From Rickettsia akari str. Hartford (GTDB lineage Bacteria; Pseudomonadota; Alphaproteobacteria; Rickettsiales; Rickettsiaceae), in NCBI RefSeq assembly GCF_000018205.1, contig NC_009881.1, positions 1,054,001-1,118,000 of the forward strand: a stretch of 64,000 nt of DNA, in the 5' to 3' direction. Positions 61,446 through 64,000 of the stretch are shown here, piece after piece (the first letter of the stretch is position 1; each line of letters begins with the position of its first letter). The notes under the pieces were generated by a model. The model searched no databases and had not been told where the DNA came from. It worked only from the letters and a program-made list of their open reading frames with translations. The position numbers and the translations under genes are program-made.

Positions 61446-62000
61446 TCAAGCAGCAATCCTAACTTTCTTTAAAGTTTTCGTTATTTTTTCTAAACTACCT
61501 TTTATTGAGTAATCTTGCAGCATACTATCATATTTAATTACAATACCGCCAATAATAGTACTATCTATATCAAATAATATTTCTGTTTTTTGATTTAATT
61601 CTTTTTCTATACGAGATTTAATCCACTCCTGCTCTTTAGGTTGTAACTTATTTGCAGAAATAACCCGAACTATCTTTATGTTTTTACTTTCATATAGTAA
61701 AGCATTATAAGTATCTACTATATTAGATAAAATAGCAGTACGAGAATTTTTTACCAATAACAATAAAAAATTTTGTACTATTGTGCTCATTTTGATATTT
61801 TTTGCTAACGAATTTACTGCGTTAACTTTGTCGTTCTTATTTACTATAGGAGAAAATAGGAACTCTCTAATATCAAAATTATCGGTAATTATACGATTTA
61901 TAGCGGTAATTTCTTCAAAGATTTTATCTTGTATGTTATCAACCACAGCATTATTAAATAACGCCACTGCATAATTCTTGATTAAATTATCTTTGTTCAT
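61446..62000 (-). CDS. atpH: ATP synthase F1 delta subunit
   Basis: The delta subunit joins F1 to the peripheral stalk. It is 184 residues, with the N-terminal helical bundle ([23 protein letters not shown]) and the C-terminal part with [16 protein letters not shown] and [22 protein letters not shown], the latter being the family signature. The start ATG overlaps the lpdA stop by four bases (ATGA). A family-D repeat follows within 8 bases of the stop. Confidence 0.95.
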
Positions 62001-63376
62001 ACATGTACTACCCTATCATAAGCAGCGAGTACTGACTCGTGCATCATTTCCGATAAAGTCGGATGTGGGAAGATAGTATTAATTAAATCCAACTCTGTTG
62101 CTTCTAAATTTTTTGAAACCACATATCCTTGTATTAATTCTGTTACTTCCAAGCCTATCATATGAGCACCGAGCAACTCACCAGTCTTAGCATCAAATAT
62201 AGTTTTAATTAAGCCATCGCTATCACCAATTACTAAAGCCTTACCATTAGCCATAAAAGGAAACTTACCGATTTTTAATTCATAACCCAAAGCTTTTGCT
62301 GCTTCTTCTGTAAGTCCGACGCTTGCTATTTGCGGCGAAGAATAAGTGCAACCCGGTATATTATGCTTATTGATAGCATAGGGTTTTAAGCCCGCTATGC
62401 TTTCTGCTGCAATAATACCTTCATGGCTTGCTTTATGAGCTAAACAAGGCACTCCTGCTACATCGCCTATAGCATAAATTCCTAGTTCTGCAGTTTGCAT
62501 TAATCCGTTAGTAACTATATAACCATTTTCTACTTTAACTTTGGTTTTCTCTAGTCCTAAACTTTCTGTATTTGCAGTAATACCTACTGCCATAAGTAAG
62601 ATTTCAGCTTGTAATTTTTGTGTTTTACTGGATAACTCTAGCTCCACTTCTATCTTATCTTTTGATTTTGTTTGCTTAATTAATTTAGCATTTGTAATAA
62701 TTTTTATTCCCTTTTTCTCAAAATTCTTATGAGCGATTCCGGAAATTTCCGTATCTTCAGCAGGTAATATTCTATTATGTGCCTCAATTACGGTAACATC
62801 CACACCAATACTATTATAAAATGAAGCAAATTCTATACCTATTGCACCTGAACCAACAATAATCATAGATTTCGGCACATGACGCGGTATCATAGCTTCT
62901 TTTGAAGTCCATATTTGCTTGCTATCAGGCTCAAAACCTTTTAACACCCTAGATCTTGCTCCGGTAGCTATAATAATATTTTCTGCTTTTACTGTAGATT
63001 TATTATTGATATTTACTACCTTATTTCCTGCAAGACTTGCTACTCCGTCTATCACGGTAACTTTATTTTTTTTCAACAGTAACTTAACGCCACCTGCAAG
63101 CTTATTTGAAATCTCTCTTGAACGCTCAACTATTTTCTTAATATTGATTTCAGCACCTTCAGAATCAATTCCATAATCTTTAGCGTGCTTTGTATATTCA
63201 AAAACCTCAGCAGACTTAAGCAGGGATTTAGTCGGTATACACCCCCAATTAAGACATACCCCTCCCAAATGTTCTTTTTCTATTAATACAACTTTTTTCC
63301 TTAATTGTGCCGCTCTAATTGCTGCAACATATCCACTGGGACCACCGCCTATGACGGCTACATCATATTGTTCCAT
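61997..63376 (-). CDS. lpdA: Dihydrolipoamide dehydrogenase
   Basis: Lpd is the E3 flavoprotein of the pyruvate and 2-oxoglutarate dehydrogenase complexes. It is 459 residues with the FAD-binding [16 protein letters not shown] (residues 10-25), the redox disulfide in [16 protein letters not shown] (residues about 39-54), the NAD-binding [14 protein letters not shown], the FAD motif [12 protein letters not shown], and the C-terminal catalytic His-Glu in [12 protein letters not shown]. It overlaps atpH by four bases, so TCA E3 and F1 delta are translated in one unit. A second Lpd elsewhere in the genome is likely in this group. Confidence 0.96.
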
Positions 63377-63398
63377 TTTATTTTTGTTTTGTTTATAT

Positions 63399-63472
63399 TG
63401 TAATCCCGCAACTTGATCACGGGATCTAGATTTTGATTTTTTTTGATCCCGCGATCAAGTCGTGGGATTACA
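63399..63472. repeat. Dispersed palindromic repeat, family D, between dps and lpdA
   Basis: TGTAATCCCGCAACTTGATCACGGGATCTAG and GATCCCGCGATCAAGTCGTGGGATTACA are inverted arms around a T-rich loop. It follows the dps stop and precedes lpdA. Confidence 0.85.
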
Positions 63473-63479
63473 AGTATCA

Positions 63480-63908
63480 CTAAACTATACTACTCTGCAA
63501 CATCCATCTGTTTTTTTCATGCACCTTAATCCGTCCAATAATCATATCGGCTGTACCCTCATCGCCCTCTGCTTGTGCTACTTTGAGTCCCTTATATAAG
63601 GTATCTCTAATAATATCTTGATCTTTTGTTAGACTTTTAAGCATTTCATTTGCTGTTACGTTTGGATTTGCCTCATCTATAGATGCAAGTTTTATTAAAT
63701 TTGACAATGCTGGGACTTTAGCACCTAAACTTCTCACTCTCTCAGCAAGTTCATCTAAGCTTTCAGCTAAATCTTCATATTGTACTTCAAATAATAAATG
63801 TAGACTTCTAAACTCCGCTCCTTCTACATTCCAATGATAATTCTGTGTTTTAAAATATAAAGCATAACTATCTGCTAAAATTTGTTCTAAAGCTTTTACT
63901 ACTTGCAT
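63480..63908 (-). CDS. dps: Dps-type ferritin-like DNA-protection protein
   Basis: Dps proteins form 12-subunit shells that oxidise and store iron and protect DNA from hydrogen peroxide. From the ATG at 63908 it is 142 residues. The ferroxidase residues are in YFKTQNYHWNVEGAEFRSLHLLFEVQYEDLAESLDELAERVRSLG, which holds the conserved His and Glu/Asp of Dps. The stretch at the end (IGRIKVHEKNRWML) is also typical. I choose 63908 because GAGGG precedes it at good distance; the ATG at 63920 overlaps that site. It is separate from lpdA by a repeat. Being next to energy genes fits an oxidative-stress role. Confidence 0.93.
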   Translation of the reverse strand: MQVVKALEQILADSYALYFKTQNYHWNVEGAEFRSLHLLFEVQYEDLAESLDELAERVRSLGAKVPALSNLIKLASIDEANPNVTANEMLKSLTKDQDIIRDTLYKGLKVAQAEGDEGTADMIIGRIKVHEKNRWMLQSSIV

Positions 63909-64000
63909 AATATCCCTCAAATTTTTATGAACTTTTTGACTTTATAACATTTCTTTAGATACTTCAAGAGATAACAGGGTTTATATAAATTCCTGATATA

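Noticed and set aside
63909..63920. ATG at 63920 as dps start
   Set aside because: It overlaps the GAGGG ribosome-binding site of the better start at 63908.
63930..63985. A dps promoter (TTGAAG and TATAAA on the minus strand)
   Set aside because: The spacing is only about 15 bases and AT-rich sequence gives such matches often.

Overview
The window is a stretch of Rickettsia-type chromosome. Four things point there: strongly AT-rich coding sequence; a set of dispersed palindromic repeats of the Rickettsia Palindromic Element (RPE) kind, two of them inside open reading frames; many half-decayed pseudogenes among intact housekeeping genes; and rickettsial marker genes (a second VirB4-like protein, a rickettsial protein-lysine methyltransferase, an AmpG permease). 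The gene order also fits what I remember of the region of the R. prowazekii chromosome ending in nuo-acnA-atp-lpd, but I ran no alignment and do not name a species.

Layout. 1-2.4 kb (+): end of a fatty-acid synthesis block, fabG (cut by the window edge), acpP, fabF. 2.4-8.0 kb: a low-density zone with an ABC-F ATPase pseudogene, a pair of unknown genes (a 365-residue coiled-coil protein and a 78-residue protein), a ruined AAA/DUF4143 ATPase, gmk, a small XRE regulator and a frameshifted yraN. 8.0-13.6 kb (-): mreB-mreC, an LptG-type permease, a CAT-anticodon tRNA, pal, and rpmF-fabH. 13.7-19.8 kb (+): bamE, ftsY, polA, a hicB remnant and an intact metK. 20-26.2 kb: a decayed unknown gene, then dnaE and ugd on the minus strand. 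26.4-32.3 kb (+): an AsmA-like protein, an AmpG-type permease, tatC and serS. 32.5-42.3 kb (+): a rickettsia-specific envelope block with a VirB4-like protein whose ATPase motifs are degenerate, a 1178-residue secreted cysteine-rich protein, a TerC-family membrane protein, a small outer-membrane barrel and a protein-lysine methyltransferase. 42.4-52.7 kb: respiratory complex I genes, nuoJKLM on the plus strand and nuoGHI on the minus strand, with a ccmA-type ATPase between. 52.7-64 kb (-): a small membrane protein, a ruined PD-(D/E)XK transposase-like gene, acnA, the F1 ATP synthase block (atpHAGDC) behind lpdA, and dps.

The genes give the basics of an intracellular parasite: lipid and peptidoglycan upkeep, replication, outer-membrane assembly, and an energy chain from TCA cycle (acnA, lpdA) through complex I to ATP synthase. 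Four repeat families, which I call A to D here, fill most gaps between genes, including gaps inside the atp and nuo operons. A C-type copy lies in frame inside dnaE and a D-type copy inside nuoL; a D copy supplies the last codons and stop of atpA; A copies abut the 3' ends of metK, fabH and the lptG-like gene.

The most unusual structure is between nuoI and nuoH (about 48821-49616). An inverted, chimeric copy of the 5' end of nuoI joined to the 3' end of nuoH sits between the two genes, so that two long near-perfect palindromes (about 487 and 306 bp) lie side by side, each centred on the same short palindromic repeat core. It is best explained by a local tandem duplication followed by inversion between the two repeat cores. 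I saw no CRISPR array, insertion sequence with a live transposase, or prophage.
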